From Candidatus Planktophila lacus (GTDB taxonomy: Bacteria > Actinomycetota > Actinomycetes > Nanopelagicales > Nanopelagicaceae), in contig NZ_CP016769.1 in NCBI RefSeq assembly GCF_002287925.1, positions 372,001-436,000 on the forward strand: a stretch of 64,000 nt of DNA, read 5' to 3'. Both the position numbers and the translations under genes were made by a program. Positions 61,407 to 64,000 of the stretch are shown here, piece by piece; position 1 is the stretch's first letter; each line of letters opens with the position of its first letter. Below the pieces are notes generated by a model that did not search any database, had not been told where the DNA came from, and saw nothing but the letters and a program-made list of their open reading frames with translations.

Positions 61407-61410
<4 letters not shown>
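60277..61410 (+). CDS. Cysteine desulfurase (IscS/NifS-like)
   Basis: PLP enzyme taking sulfur from cysteine. 377 aa with YLDHAATTP at the N-terminus, FTGSGTEADNAAIKG, the SAHKVGGPLGIG lysine near 197, and the catalytic Cys loop SCSTGAACSAGVH. Overlap with mnmA by ATGA shows that its main job is supplying sulfur for tRNA 2-thiolation; a wider role in iron-sulfur assembly is possible. Confidence 0.95.

Positions 61411-64000
<2,590 letters not shown>

Overview
The window is a contiguous piece of a streamlined, moderately low-GC actinobacterial chromosome. The best match is the freshwater acI / Ca. Nanopelagicales type (Planktophila-like). The evidence is gene content and order: a GlnA2-type glutamine synthetase beside a heliorhodopsin, a leuA with a Leu-codon leader peptide, recO-uppS, single-chain glycyl-tRNA synthetase, dus-dgt-dnaG, a fabD-fabH-acpP-fabF-carboxyltransferase operon, a DUF3145 protein, and split lycopene cyclase plus Blh genes. 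No gap without a gene exceeds 300 bp. Many neighbours overlap by ATGA, and the longest intergenic stretch (286 bp) lies upstream of a cold-shock gene. The assignment to acI is inference from content; no marker search was possible.

Layout. 1-7.4 kb: end of nadE, glnA2, heliorhodopsin, a sugar-type oxidoreductase, the leuA leader and leuA, recO and uppS. 7.4-15 kb: ZIP metal transporter, a small monooxygenase-fold protein, glyS, dus, a SanA-like protein, dgt, dnaG and tRNA-Asn. 15-25 kb: a DoxX-Rieske fusion, an HtrA protease, an ACT protein, galT-galK, divergent glpK/glpD, a secreted GH25 muramidase, a small unknown protein and an orphan response regulator. 25-37 kb: a standalone NAD(P)H-hydrate dehydratase, an oxidoreductase with acetoacetyl-CoA synthetase, then a sugar catabolic island. 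In that island iolC, a Cgl0159-type barrel, iolB and an oxidoreductase lie on the minus strand, divergent from an oxidoreductase with dgoK-dgoA-dgoD on the plus strand. 37-41.4 kb: a carbohydrate ABC importer (no ATPase) with a divergent LacI regulator and twin operators. 41.2-43.7 kb: a perfect 1253-bp tandem duplication carrying a tRNA(CAT), a HAD phosphatase, one half of the lycopene cyclase and a piece of lacI. 43.7-46 kb: the other cyclase half, blh (retinal synthesis), a secreted M23 peptidase and a cold-shock gene. 46-64 kb: DUF3145, SIMPL and cupin proteins, the fatty acid synthesis operon, glgX, an SGNH hydrolase, two GT4 glycosyltransferases, etfBA, a cysteine desulfurase, mnmA and the 5' part of ligA.

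How it fits together. Split lycopene cyclase makes beta-carotene and Blh cleaves it to retinal, the chromophore needed by the heliorhodopsin 40 kb away. The heliorhodopsin sits directly behind glutamine synthetase, suggesting light sensing linked to nitrogen assimilation. The rest is a photoheterotroph-like supply of sugars and polyols (galactose, galactonate, inositol-type compounds, glycerol).

The strongest structure not explained by gene calls is a recurring start-site architecture. A TAnnnT hexamer lies 6-7 nt before the start codon at roughly fifteen genes, as expected for leaderless mRNAs. Two further points stand out: the exact tandem duplication, and a leucine leader peptide that itself appears to be leaderless.
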